Assembly: GCA_032716605.1 (NCBI GenBank)
Contig: CM064509.1
Span: forward strand, 50,165,990 to 50,229,989
Direction of reading: 5' to 3'
DNA from: Paralithodes platypus
Taxonomy: Eukaryota > Arthropoda > Malacostraca > Decapoda > Lithodidae
DNA: 64,000 nucleotides
The notes below the pieces were generated by a model. It was given only the letters and a program-made list of their open reading frames with translations. It had not been told where the DNA came from and made no database searches. This document shows, in pieces, positions 54,681-64,000 of this stretch; position 1 is the first letter of the stretch; each line of letters opens with the position of its first letter. A program made the translations under genes and the position numbers.

Positions 54681-55954
54681 TTATTTGGAAGCTCTGCCCT
54701 GTTTAGTTTCCAAGGTTAAACTGACCCAGTATTGACCATCTTCATATTTAACGGTGTCTAGATACTCTTGATAAGATATCTGGTCTTCCGGAAGTGGTTG
54801 TGAGACGTCTATTCCTATAACGTCTAGATCCCATAGTTTATGAACTGGAGGTTGCTGTTCGAGGTGTGTCTCTATCCCCAATAATGGGTCTAGATCCTCT
54901 GTAATCTTCAGAACAAGTACTGACTCTGGGGTAATATTTTGAGAGGAGTTAGATTCCTGCACTGTGGGATTGTATTCACAAGGTATTTTGCCTGTGACTA
55001 TGTATCCAGAAGGGGATTGAATCAAGTATACTCCTCCACGTTGTATTGTGTGGGGTGCTATAAAGTCAAAATAATGATGAGACCCAATGAGTATATCAAT
55101 GGGTCCTACCCTATCATTCTTAATGTCAGGATCTGCTAGGGTTATTTCACTTCTGGTTAGTTGTTTAATGACTTCAGTCAATCCTGCTGAAACAATTGCG
55201 CGTGGCAGTTTATTTACCACCACGGCTGTAATCCTTTTACGGCAATTTCCCATCTTTATGACCGGTTTGACTATATCAAAATCCTGTGTAGTTGGCTGAC
55301 CCATAAATCCTGTCAGAGTCATATGAACAGTCATCTTGATGGGTATTCCTATTTGTTGAACTACCTCTCTTGTAATGAAGGTTTTCCGAGACCCTGTGTC
55401 ACAGAAGAGTCTAACATCCTTTACTTCCTTCTTCTGCTCCAACTTGGCCATAGCGGTCGCAAGAGCAACTCCAGAAGATTTTGTTGTAGCTGCCCCAGTA
55501 GTGATATTTATATGTCCTATGTTCGTCGGTGAGGAGCTGCTGGTGTTAGAACGTTCTTCCGTGACTGAGGCTCTAATTTCCTGGTTGTTATGGGCTGGAC
55601 TTGCTGTGTTGTCGAATGTTTTGCAGAGTGTAGTGTAATGATTCCCTTTTTGGCATCTTCTACTGATCTGTAATTTGACATGACAAGCCTTAGTGGGATG
55701 AGTACCCATACATCTCAGACACTGCTTGAGCTCTTTTAATCTTGTATCCGCTCATGCCCAGTGATGTATTTCTTACACTGGGAATCTTTATGTGATGCTC
55801 CACAGAATCGACATGTTCTCTCCAAACTTGCCTTGGGTTTTGGACGAGTGTCTGTGGTATAGTACCTTCCAATATTCTGACCCTTAGAACTGTCAGTATG
55901 TGTATAACAGTTTTCTGGCTTGGACACTTTGTTTAATTTATGGTGACTTTCCAT
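54681..55954 (-). pseudogene. BEL zinc fingers and aspartic protease
   Basis: Bases 55954-55736 encode CRFCGASHKDSQC, a zinc knuckle. Bases 55709-54681 (342 codons) begin with MGTHPTKACHVKLQ and continue with a second Cys/His cluster. The protease active site LFCDTGSRKTFI (DTGS) and ILIGSHHYFDFI follow, the latter matching the BEL protease C-terminal block. The pieces are in different frames, with the break near 55720. Confidence 0.85.
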
Positions 55955-56841
55955 TCCATGTGGGAAATTAGTTCTCTCAGTCCTTCATTCAGTTGTGTCA
56001 AGTCAAAGATTTTTTTGTCATACTTGAGATACAATTGTCTAATTGTAGCTGTTGGTAACTTATGTTGAAATAATGAAGCAATTATCCATTCACAACACTC
56101 GTAATTATGTTTATTTCTCAGGCTTCTTGTGAGGTTCAGCATAGTAACTCTAAAGGCTTCCAAGTCTGCCTTATGATGCTTCGGTGAATCTATGTCTACC
56201 ATTTTCTGAAGCAAATAATGTTTAATTTTGTCTTGATCTCCATAGGTTTCCTTTAGGGTTTCCAGTGCACTGTGGTAATTTTCTGATATAGAGCTGTAGC
56301 CTTGGATTAGCGCCAGTGCTCTTCCCTTTAACTGTGATTTGAGGTATTGTAGCTTTGTAACTGGCTCCAAGTCAGGCCTGCTTCCAATCTGTGCCTGAAA
56401 CTGATCTATGAAAGCTTCATACTCACTAAGCTCACCTGAAAATGTAGGAAGCTGGATAGTCGGGAGTTTAGGCCTGACTGAGGTAGGATTTGTTTGTAAC
56501 TTTGCTCTATCAGTAGCGTCACTTGCATTTTGTTGTTCTAAAGGGGTTTCCTTAGTTCTCAGCTTAGTTACTTGGTGTTGGTAGAAAGTCCGAAGATGGT
56601 AGTATTCTTCCTGTGCCTTATCAATTTCTTCTGCATCGTCCTCCTTTTCTAACAAGGCTAACTCTAGTTTATCATATGCCTCATCGTAGCAGGACCATTT
56701 TTTCTCAAGAAATTTTATGTTGTCCCTTACTTCTTCTAGGTGTAGACTCTCTTGTTTAAGGAACTTTTCAATGTCGTTGGTAGCTCGAGTCAAATGGCCT
56801 TTGTAAGCCTTTAAAGACCGCTTACATTTGTCGATCTCCAT
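55933..56841 (-). CDS. BEL Gag (DUF1759-type)
   Basis: The 302-codon open frame starts MEIDKCKRSLKAYKGHLTRA and has a coiled-coil-like N-terminal half rich in E and K. The core LPTIQLPTFSGELSEYEAFI follows, then LKSQLKGRALALIQGYS and YGDQDKIKHYLLQKM, the hallmark of BEL/Pao Gag. It ends shortly before the zinc knuckle, which is in another frame. Gag forms the particle that packages element RNA. It starts 11 bases after the stop of an SGNH-like ORF. Confidence 0.88.
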   Translation of the reverse strand: MEIDKCKRSLKAYKGHLTRATNDIEKFLKQESLHLEEVRDNIKFLEKKWSCYDEAYDKLELALLEKEDDAEEIDKAQEEYYHLRTFYQHQVTKLRTKETPLEQQNASDATDRAKLQTNPTSVRPKLPTIQLPTFSGELSEYEAFIDQFQAQIGSRPDLEPVTKLQYLKSQLKGRALALIQGYSSISENYHSALETLKETYGDQDKIKHYLLQKMVDIDSPKHHKADLEAFRVTMLNLTRSLRNKHNYECCEWIIASLFQHKLPTATIRQLYLKYDKKIFDLTQLNEGLRELISHMEWKVTIN

Positions 56842-56851
56842 TGTTTCTATA

Positions 56852-57420
56852 TTAGTTGTTGTCTATGAAATACTTAATAGTATTCCTTAGCTTTAGCTTC
56901 AGATGGGCCTTTGACTCTTGATCGAAATGAACTCCATCCGTAACTCCGTCTTGAAAGGGTTTAGCACCAACACTCAGGAACTGTACAAAAGATTTCCGTT
57001 TTAACTTGCGCTTAAGCTTGTTGTTGACACTGTTGGCGATTCGATTGTACTTGCTAGCGGTGACATTGCATCGGTTTCCTGGTGGTGGATTACGATGTTC
57101 AATAAGAATCAAAGCAATATGGGAGTTACAGTAATAGTGTATTTGTTGAACTAAGTGTTGGATATCATGAGCGATTGTTGGTGGTTTACAATCGTCATTA
57201 ATATCATTTCCTCCCCAAAATACAATGGTTAAATAATGAGGGTAGCTACAAAGGTTCGAAAAAACTGGGTTTAGCTCAAAAGTTGAAACTTTTGCACCTG
57301 GAGATCGAAATAATTTAATATGTGCGCCATTAACTGAACCGATTGAATGCGAACTAAATTATGACCGACAATTGTGACTAACTTATCTGAACTCACATGA
57401 ATTAGGATAACCTAAGGTGT
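56852..57420 (-). pseudogene. SGNH-hydrolase-like ORF immediately upstream of BEL gag
   Basis: On the minus strand, about 57407-57345 reads DKLVTIVGHNLVRIQS. After a one-base shift it continues AHIKLFRSPGAKVSTF, then YLTIVFWGGNDINDD (the GxND block). From 57112 it reads ALILIEHRNPPPGNRC and finally FQDGVTDGVHFDQESKAHL (the DxxH block), ending at 56852. Blocks I, III and V of SGNH hydrolases are therefore in the right order. Block I reads GHN where GDS is expected, so the nucleophile appears lost. It lies between LTR and gag, 11 bp from gag. Confidence 0.72.
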
Positions 57421-58450
57421 CAAATAAATATAATCGTACTGTAAACATTCAGTTATTCTATTATCAATTATAATCCGGTTCGAAGGACCAAGCTTGTGTG
57501 AAATCTAGAGCTAGACTGCCCTAATCTCCCTTCGTTTAGGTAGACTTCCCACAACTAGTGAAATATATTGGGCGAATGTGCTAAGCATGAGTTAACATTA
57601 CCCCAATATCTACTCACAGTATGTAGATACCGATATGTCTCTTGAATGGAGTTGAAGTACACACTGAAAATAATTGAAAATTAACTATAATACCGGATCG
57701 ATTATTGATTGCGAATAATAAACACTATTAGCATGATTTACAGACAAGATATAATTAAATGAAACTTACGTGTGTGTTTTTATGGTCACGCCTCGTAACG
57801 CCACCTATTAGTAACCCTATCCTACCTACTGGCCAGTGGTATTATAAGGGTACTTATCTTATTTTGTGCATAGGTAGCGATCGTCTGCTGGTCGGCGGTT
57901 GTTATCCATATGGTAACATAAACTTTACTTTAATTATGTAGTATATATCAGACGATAGTAATGACTATTCTATGTCGAGAATATACAAAGTAAAGTAATT
58001 ATTCAGTAAACATCTTATGTTATGATTAATTGTTCACTGAGAGATGTATGACCGTTCACCTCACGAGTTTATAACGAACTGATCTCTATACAGATTTTCC
58101 TCAGCGGGCTTTGTTGGCAATGGCGGAACGATACAATAAAGTAGTCCCTGTCCCAGTAATCACGGACGAATACTACTGTGCTAATTATATAAGTTATAGA
58201 AAATTATGTTTATACAATTATCTTAAGATCTAAATTAATATATAGATAATATATTTTTACCCATGCCTAATATCTAAACCCCATTATTTACACTAACATT
58301 TACGTATTTACCCATTCATAACGCCATCTGTTGAGTGTGTGGCGAGAACTAGTTACAGGTGGTTCGAAATGATTCAGTCGAGACAACGAAAATTACCTCT
58401 ATATAGTCTCAAATATACTCTATACATATCTGTGGGAAATATTTCCCACA
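57421..58450 (-). repeat. Putative BEL 5' LTR and leader
   Basis: The minus strand begins TGTGGGAAATATTTCCCACA, a palindromic TG...CA-type tip, exactly where the 77-bp repeat ends. About 1 kb of AT-rich noncoding sequence follows before the SGNH-like ORF. The inner LTR edge and primer site cannot be placed because the partner LTR is missing. Confidence 0.55.
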
Positions 58451-58527
58451 GTTGTAGCTGTTTACAAGTGTGGCTGTTTTTTTATTGTGACCAAGTATGA
58501 GTGTGGCTATTTTGATTGTGTTTTTGT
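58451..58527 (+). repeat. 77-bp direct repeat, right copy
   Basis: It matches 51145-51221 and begins at the first base outside the putative BEL LTR tip. Confidence 0.92.
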
Positions 58528-59076
58528 GATTCTTGCTTCAGCCTTTGTGGCATTGTCTTTGTTTTATAAAGTGATTACTTTAGCAATACAAAATAGAATA
58601 TCATATTCTACTATATTTTATGTTTTGAGCATTACTACAAAATAAAAAGCTCATTTTACCTAAAGTAACTCAGTCATTATTTGATTATCCAGGTGTAGTC
58701 TTAGAAATAAGGTGACATGGAGGTGATTCACTCACATAGATATATTAAGGTCCTAGGTATAGATGTATTGTGGCCTAGATGTAGAATTATAATGACTTAT
58801 TTGTAAAAAAAAATATATTTTGAGCATTACTACATAATACAAACATATAAATTTATGTAAAGTATATAACATGGATATTGTATAATTATATGGAGATGAT
58901 ACATCTGAGTAAATATTTTATGGCATAGGTGTAGATGAGAGAAGCAAGTTAATGACTAGGAGTGATTATGAAATATGTTCCCGCTTTAGTGCCCATTAAC
59001 CCTCTCGCGCACGTATGGACGCCATGGCGTCCTGAGCTACTTTTGCCCTGGCCCACGTATGGACGCCATGTCGTCC
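58528..59076. other. AT-rich interval ending in a palindromic direct repeat
   Basis: No gene is seen. At 59009-59077 the phrase CACGTATGGACGCCATG occurs twice. The first copy includes the perfect 16-bp palindrome GGACGCCATGGCGTCC, and the second differs by one base. Confidence 0.7.
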
Positions 59077-59565
59077 TTAACCCTTCCTACACGGGCTGTC
59101 TTACCCAATGACGGTCACCCCTACCCGGGCGAAATGGCTGAAAAACGTCTAGGCCTAGGCTACCGTATTTATGTTTATTTTCACGGCTAGAACTTTCCCA
59201 CTCATCTATAATCGTAGTGCGGTTTTCAATCTGTAATTTGGCATTGAGTAGAGCTCTGTAAGTCAACTGGTTCAGTTGTGATGACGATTTCAGTGGAGCC
59301 AATATTGCAGAGATCTTGCCAATATGTGGGCTTTTCAGACACTAATTTCGTCTGACGTCAGAACAATAACATTGAAGAGTCTTCTCCTTCTTGTTTTCGG
59401 AGGTGCGGTGACGCAACGCTTGGGTTTGTTGACATACGTCGTACGCACGGCGTTCAGACCAAGCTTAATTAGGCTATTAAGCTGCTGCCTTAGGTAAGGC
59501 ATACCGGGTAGCGGCCCTTCTTTCGAGCTGTCCTTACCTAAGGCAGACCGGGTAGAAAGGGTTAA
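59077..59565. mobile_element. TTAA-flanked MITE (489 bp), a second piggyBac-like family
   Basis: TTAA lies at 59077-59080 and 59562-59565. The left end TTAACCCTTCCTACACGGG matches the reverse complement of the right end (TTAACCCTTTCTACCCGG) over about 28 bases with a few differences. Inside the right end a second inverted pair (CTTAGGTAAGG / CCTTACCTAAG) is present. No transposase is encoded. Beyond the first nine bases or so the ends differ from the 488-bp family. Confidence 0.78.
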
Positions 59566-59769
59566 ACCCTGCACGAAATTCAATAAAACCACACGAAAAA
59601 TGCCATGGCATCCATTTAAGACTCAATATATCTGGTCTAATACTCCATATGTGGAGGTATCTGGCAAAAATTCATAGCTGGGTGAACGTGAACAATGAAA
59701 AACCATTAGCAATCCCAGACCATGTGTCGCCTGTCCATGGAAACTTAAAAGCCTTACTCAGAACTGAGA
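59566..59769. other. No recognisable feature
   Basis: Short interval between the MITE and the tail of LINE-D. ATGCCATGGCATCC near 59600 is another short palindrome. Confidence 0.5.
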
Positions 59770-59794
59770 GGGTTGTTGTTGTTGTTATTGTTCC

Positions 59795-61342
59795 CTAAGC
59801 TGCCTGGCCGAACAGCCCCGAGTCCCTGAGGAAGGCCATGGCCACGATTGGGCTTTCCCACAGAGCTCTCATTGAGTGTAGATTGTGTTGTTGGCGTAAG
59901 TGGTTGTGTGAAATGCAGTATTCTATGATGTGTTTAATGGTATGGAGTGCTGTGTTACATCCCGGGCAGGCGTTGACAACGGAGTCATCCAGTCTCTTCT
60001 GATGGCTCAGGAGAGCTGGATGGTGTCCGCATCTCAGCCTGGCCAGGTGGACTCTGTCCTCGCGAGGGAGGGAGGATTCGGAAGGATGGATTTCGGGAGG
60101 TCGTGCATGCAGCTGCGTGTTGTCTGTGAGTGAGTGGATGGATTGGCGAGAGATATGAGTATGGATGTGCTTCTGGAAGTTGGTTCGGGGTGGGCAGGGA
60201 GGGAGAGAGGATAATAATTGTGTGTGATACCGTGTGCTGGGTGTTGTTTTGATATTTCTTGGTGTCTGTGGGTGTGTTGCCATGTAGTTTAGTGGGTGGT
60301 CTTGGTTCGTGGAGGCTGCTGCCAGGAATTGAGTGCCTCTCATGTCCAGATGGTCTTTGACTTTGAGGATTTTGGTTTCTTGATGTAGGTGATCTGTGGG
60401 TGCAGTAGCTATGCAGTCTGTAATGATCTTCAGGGCTTTGTTTTGAATAGTCTGTAAGGTCTCATGATGTGTTTCAGCTAGGTTAGAAGCCCATGCTGGG
60501 CTTGCGTATTCCATCACTGATCTTATGTATTGTTTATATACTGTGGTGGTAGTTTCTTTGTTGTGTCCAAATTTTGTGTGAGCAAGTGACCTGAGGGCGT
60601 GAAGTCTGGGTGTCAGTTTCTTTTTAATGTTTGTGGTGTGCTGTTTGAATGTCATATGAGTATCATATGTTACTCCTAGGATTTTGGGTGTGTGTGTATG
60701 TGTTAGGGGTGTGTTGTTTATGGTGAGTTGAGGGATGTATTCGTGTTCTCCTGTCCAGCTTGTGAGCAGGGTTGCGGTGGATTTGGCTGGGGCTAGATTA
60801 AGTCTGTTTGTAGTGCACCAGCCATGTAGTGTGTTGAGATAGGGTTGAAGGAGATCTGTTGCTCTTTTTGGGTCATGGTGTGTGCATGTGAGTGTTATGT
60901 CATCTTAGGAGGCTAAGTTTATTTGGGGCGTATTGGGTGTAGTTATATCGTGCATATACAGATTGAAGAGTGCGGGCGATAGGACGGATCCTTGTGGGAC
61001 TCCGTTTGGAAAGTTTCTGATTTTAGATGACTGACCGGCAACAGATACGTGTGCACATCTGCCTGCTAGAAAGTTGGCCAGCCACCTTTTTGTGTTGTTG
61101 TGCATGTTTGTGTTGTAGATTTTGTTTGTTAGGTTGTGGCGGGGGATGGCATCGAAGGCTTTACTAATGTCGAGTGTGGCTAATAGTGATCTGTGTGGTG
61201 GTCTAGCTGAGTTGATGCCGTCAAAAGCTCTTTGTGTAAGGTCTGTGAGAAGAGTGTTTGTGGAGTGCAGTGGCCTAAAGCCATGTTGTGTTGGAGCTAG
61301 GGGTAGGTCGGGTGTAATTAGTTGTAATACTAGGCATTCCAT
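59795..61342 (-). pseudogene. LINE-D reverse transcriptase and C-terminal zinc domain, with stop in the catalytic loop
   Basis: Recognisable RT sequence starts before 61342 (HRPITLLCSPSKVMECL). It continues APTQHGFRPLHSTNTLL, LDISKAFDAIPRHNL and NGVPQGSVLSPALFNLYM. At the catalytic loop the frame reads S-stop-DDITLT (TAA at 60905-60907). It is open again to 59795: NLAPAKSTATLL, ILGVTYDTHMTFKQHT, RSVMEYASPAWA, then CPGCNTALHTIKHIIEYC. The last is a CCHC-type zinc motif. Only the stop interrupts an otherwise continuous frame here. Confidence 0.9.
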
Positions 61343-61907
61343 AACTTTGGAGGGGGAGCAAAGGAGTGTGATGGGGCGGTGCGAGGAGGGTAGCGTGGGG
61401 TCTTTGTTGGGTTTGGGGAATGTGATGATGATACCATGCTTCCAAATGTCTGGTATTGTGTTGTGTGAATAGCTGTAGTTTGATATGTTAGTGAGTGCTT
61501 GTATGCCTTGTGGTCCCAGGTGTCTGAGGTGTATGTTGCTTATGTTGTCTAGGCCACAGGCGGGTGAGTGCTTGAGATTGTTGATGATATGCTTTGTCTG
61601 GTGATTGGTGAAGGGTGTATAGTCAGGGTCTGTGGGGAATTGTCTTTTACGTCGGATGACACGTCGGTTGTCTTTGTGAGGTTTTAGGTGGCTGACATGT
61701 GAGAAGTGATTGATGAGAGTGTTTGCTTGTTGTTTACATGAAGGAGTAGAGTCTGTTGTTGTGATTGCAGCATGTGATTGTGTTGTGTTGCTGTTGGAAA
61801 GTGTGATGCTGTTTAGTGTTTTGTAGAGTTTTTTGGGGTTTGTTTTGTGATCAAGTGTTTGTAGGAAGTTATTCCAATTTAGTTTTTGTTGTTCTTGTAT
61901 TTTGTTG

Positions 61908-63530
61908 TTAGTTTGGGTGTTGAGTGCTTGAATTTGTTGTGTGATGTCTTGTGTGTAGGGTGCTGGGGAGTGTTTCAGTGTGTCGCGTTGTCTGATGAGG
62001 TTTTTGAATTTCTGGTGTGAAGTTGGGGTTGTGTCTTTTTCTGTTACCTCTTGGAATGTGTTTCTTGTCAGTGTTTTGGATAGTTTTATTGATTATGTGT
62101 ACAGCATTGTTGATGTTAGTGATGGGTGTACTGTTTAGAGTTGTGAAGTGTTGGTCTGTCTCATTTGTGAATGCTTCCCAGTTAGCTCTTTTATAATTGG
62201 TGTATGTGTGTTTGTGGCTAGCTGGGGTGAGTCTGGTTTTGGTGGTGATAATGATCGGGAGGTGGTCAGAGCCTGAGGTTCTGACCACCCTCCAGGATGT
62301 TGTGGGGGCGAGTTCTGGGGAGCAAAAGGTGATGTCTGGAGATGATGGGTTATAGAGGGCTTGGTGAGGAATATGGGTATGTTGATGGATGTCGTTAAGG
62401 ATGATGAGGTTATCTGTTTGGTTTTGTAGTACCAGCCCTCTGTCTGTGTCGGGGTTGTCGACAAACCAGGCCGACGTCTTGGCGTTGAAGTCACCACCCA
62501 GCATGATGTGTGGGGTGTTTGTGATGTGTTGTAAGTGTGGTCTGTATTCATTTGGTACTGTAGGGGATGTTTGGGGAGGGATGTATGTGTTTATGATGGT
62601 TATGTTGGAGTTGTTGCCAGTGCGTATTTTAATTGATTGTATTTCTGTTGTGTTATCATTTGGGGGGAGGAGGGATTTGGTTTGTACACTGGTTACTATG
62701 TATGATATTTCTTTGTGTACCAGGGTGATGAGTCCACCGCCCCCGCCGACAGCCCGGTCTTGTCTGATGGTGGTGAAATTATGAAATGTGGGTGTTTTTT
62801 GTGTTGTGCGGAGTTTTGTTTCTTGTAAGATGGCAATGTGTATGTTGTGTTGTTTGATGAAGTGTGAGAGTTCGTGTTTCTTTGTGTTAATGCCATCTAT
62901 GTTCAATTGGAGAATGTTAATGTTATGTGCACGATGTATGTTGGGTGCTGCTGCACGAGGATGGGGGGGGGGTGGGGGGGGGGGGGAGGGGGGGGGGGGA
63001 GGTGGGGAGGGGTGAGGTGGGGGTGGGGATTGGGGAGCAGGAGATGGGGGTTGGAATGGATTAGGATGGGGTGTGGTGTGTTGAGTTGAGGATGTGGATG
63101 GTATGGGAAGGTTAGGGGGGTTAGGGAGGAGAGGTGGACGGGTTTTAGGGGGGGGAGTGGATGATATGGGAAGGCTAGGTGGGTTGGGGAGGAGAGGTGG
63201 ACGGGTTTTAGGCGAGGGATTTGACTGGGAGAGGGAGGGGCATGAGGAGCAGGTCCAGGTGTTCGTGTAGTGTTTCTTGGAGGCAAGTGTTGTACAGGTG
63301 AAGTGGGTCCAGTTCCTGCATGAATTGCAGAGAACTGAACCCTTAGTGTGGCGACTCGAAGTGATGGGTTTTGAGCAAGTTGGACATATGTATGTGTACG
63401 TGGGTCCTGGGTTGCTCTCACTGTCTCCGGCTAGAAGAAGTCTTCGAGAAATGACAGCTGGAGAGTAATTTCTCGGTGTAGGAAAAACTGTGTGATGTGT
63501 GTGTGTGAGAGGGTTAAGGAGTTTGGCCAT
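61908..63530 (-). pseudogene. LINE-D N-terminal region: 2A-like motif, PHD-like finger, endonuclease
   Basis: The 540 codons start at ATG 63530. Residues 31-43 read LLLAGDSESNPGP, close to the 2A consensus. Residues about 46-100 are a C4HC3-like finger (YICPTCSKP, VLCNSCRNWTHFTC, WTCSSC). A long Pro-rich linker follows (about 105-200). The endonuclease has INILQLNIDGI, ILQETKLRTTQ, MLGGDFNAKTSAW and SGSDHLPIII. Downstream of about 62040 the frame is wrong and ends at 61908, while the true continuation lies in another frame. A 2A site would separate a short leader peptide from the enzyme. Confidence 0.88.
62955..63020. repeat. G-rich tract coding for the proline-rich linker of LINE-D
   Basis: The plus strand consists almost entirely of G with a few T and A. 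On the coding strand it gives Pro-rich sequence. It is a likely spot for length variation and sequencing error. Confidence 0.85.
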
Positions 63531-63650
63531 TTGGGTTGTAGCTGTTTCTGAGTGTGGCCATTTTGATCATTTAGGAATGTGGCCATTAAGTAGTGTGGCC
63601 GTTTATGTGTGGCTGTATACAAATGTGGCCATTAAGGAGTGCATACATTT
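63531..63650 (-). repeat. Repeated TGTGGCCATT phrases at the 5' edge of LINE-D
   Basis: GTGTGGCCATT or close variants occur several times between 63545 and 63640. Similar phrases occur around the 77-bp repeats at 51100-51221 and 58451-58527. The region is probably the 5' UTR of LINE-D or a small satellite. Confidence 0.6.
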
Positions 63651-64000
63651 CAGTTGTGACCGTTAACCTAAGAAGTGCGCATGAGGGGTATGAGACACCA
63701 CACTCCTGTGCTGACGTATTTGAGCTGTTCCCATCACTAACATCGTTATTTTACCATAAATAGCATTAATACTTATCCACATGCGCCTATTATAGGTTGA
63801 TTATAAAGGTATTAACCTGTTACAACAATAAAACAAGTGGAAACAGTGTTTGGATGGTCAAAATCGGTGATACAGGCCATGAGTTACATAATGTATGGCT
63901 GAGGCAACCTGCCTCCCCTCCTCCCCTCCCCTTGTCTGGAGAGACACTGTTACGCAATAGTCTCTCTCTCGCTCTTTCCCACGCTTGGTAACAGTGATGA
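63651..64000. other. Right edge, no supported feature
   Basis: A CCTCC-rich stretch near 63912 and a CT run near 63961 are present. The short open frame 63797-63991 has no recognisable domain. Confidence 0.5.

Larger units (their letters stand above)
51222..58450 (-). mobile_element. BEL/Pao LTR retrotransposon, degraded, one LTR evident
   Basis: The minus-strand order is a putative 5' LTR (from 58450 leftward), SGNH-like ORF (57420-56852), gag (56841-55933), zinc fingers and protease (55954-54681), RT (54650-53928), RNase H (53689-53423) and zinc-binding plus integrase (53172-51401). Protease-RT-RNase H-integrase with a BEL-type Gag identifies the family. No 3' LTR can be found left of 51401. 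The 77-bp direct repeats abut both ends. At least five frame breaks make it inactive. Confidence 0.88.
59770..63530 (-). mobile_element. LINE-D: non-LTR retrotransposon with 2A-like motif, PHD-like finger, endonuclease and RT
   Basis: The minus strand encodes, in order, a 2A-like motif and zinc finger (63440-63240), a Pro-rich linker, endonuclease (about 62900-62250), RT (about 61900-60800) and a C-terminal CCHC domain ending at 59795. A (AAC)n-type tail follows (59770-59795). The coding strand is strongly A+C rich. The breaks are a frameshift near 62040 and a stop at 60905. The family's tail is shared with fragments at 6199 and 45686. It resembles Jockey/I-group LINEs. Confidence 0.9.

Overview
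The window is invertebrate nuclear DNA. No host protein-coding gene can be supported. Almost every long open frame belongs to a retrotransposon or DNA transposon, and most copies are broken. Arthropod origin is suggested by TTAGG-like interstitial repeats (54-bp units of AGGTTAGGTTAGG type), abundant Jockey/CR1-type LINEs, a BEL/Pao element, a DIRS element and a tRNA-derived SINE with a poly-A tail. A decapod crustacean is my best guess, but that is inference.

Layout. 1-4265: LINE 3' scraps, microsatellites and a SINE. 4265-8335: an old plus-strand LINE relic split by a 2.83-kb DNA transposon (4668-7500; matching 16-bp terminal inverted repeats, 8-bp target duplication). That transposon itself carries a TTAA-flanked MITE, a LINE-tail fragment, a 54-bp tandem array and a 132-bp hairpin array. 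8990-12000: a minus-strand LINE ('LINE-A') of the same family as the relic. 13893-40010: one nested stack. A minus-strand CR1/L2-type LINE ('LINE-B') is split by a Gypsy element (15493-39627) flanked by a perfect CTTAT duplication. The Gypsy LTRs are about 4.5 kb each. Its right LTR was then hit by a SINE (28171-28653) and by a complete 8.7-kb DIRS element (29507-38201); the left LTR preserves both empty sites. 40845-45345: a minus-strand LINE ('LINE-C') with an SGNH-esterase-like ORF1 end, a multi-frame minisatellite, endonuclease and RT. 45686-48326: a retroposed unit with a 15-bp target duplication, carrying a second MITE copy. 51222-58450: a BEL/Pao element with gag, protease, RT, RNase H and integrase, preceded by an SGNH-hydrolase-like ORF and with a 23-bp x 15 minisatellite inside the integrase. 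59077-59565: another TTAA MITE. 59770-63530: a minus-strand LINE ('LINE-D') with a 2A-like motif, PHD-like finger, endonuclease and RT.

How the genes work together. In each element the pieces form the usual replication kit. The LINEs encode an apurinic-type endonuclease plus RT for target-primed reverse transcription. Gypsy and BEL encode Gag, protease, RT, RNase H and integrase. The DIRS element encodes Gag, RT/RNase H and a tyrosine recombinase instead of an integrase, and has the expected inverted terminal repeats and internal complementary region. The DIRS element is the only one whose frames look intact; the others carry stops, frameshifts or lost catalytic residues.

Most noteworthy: (1) the DIRS element, whose Gag frame stays open for 1,830 codons across the RT gene into the recombinase, and which is studded with the hexamer CCGGCG; (2) an SGNH-like ORF directly upstream of a BEL gag; (3) a minisatellite grown from the integrase catalytic region; (4) a 2A-like motif at the N-terminus of LINE-D; (5) the very long Gypsy LTRs.
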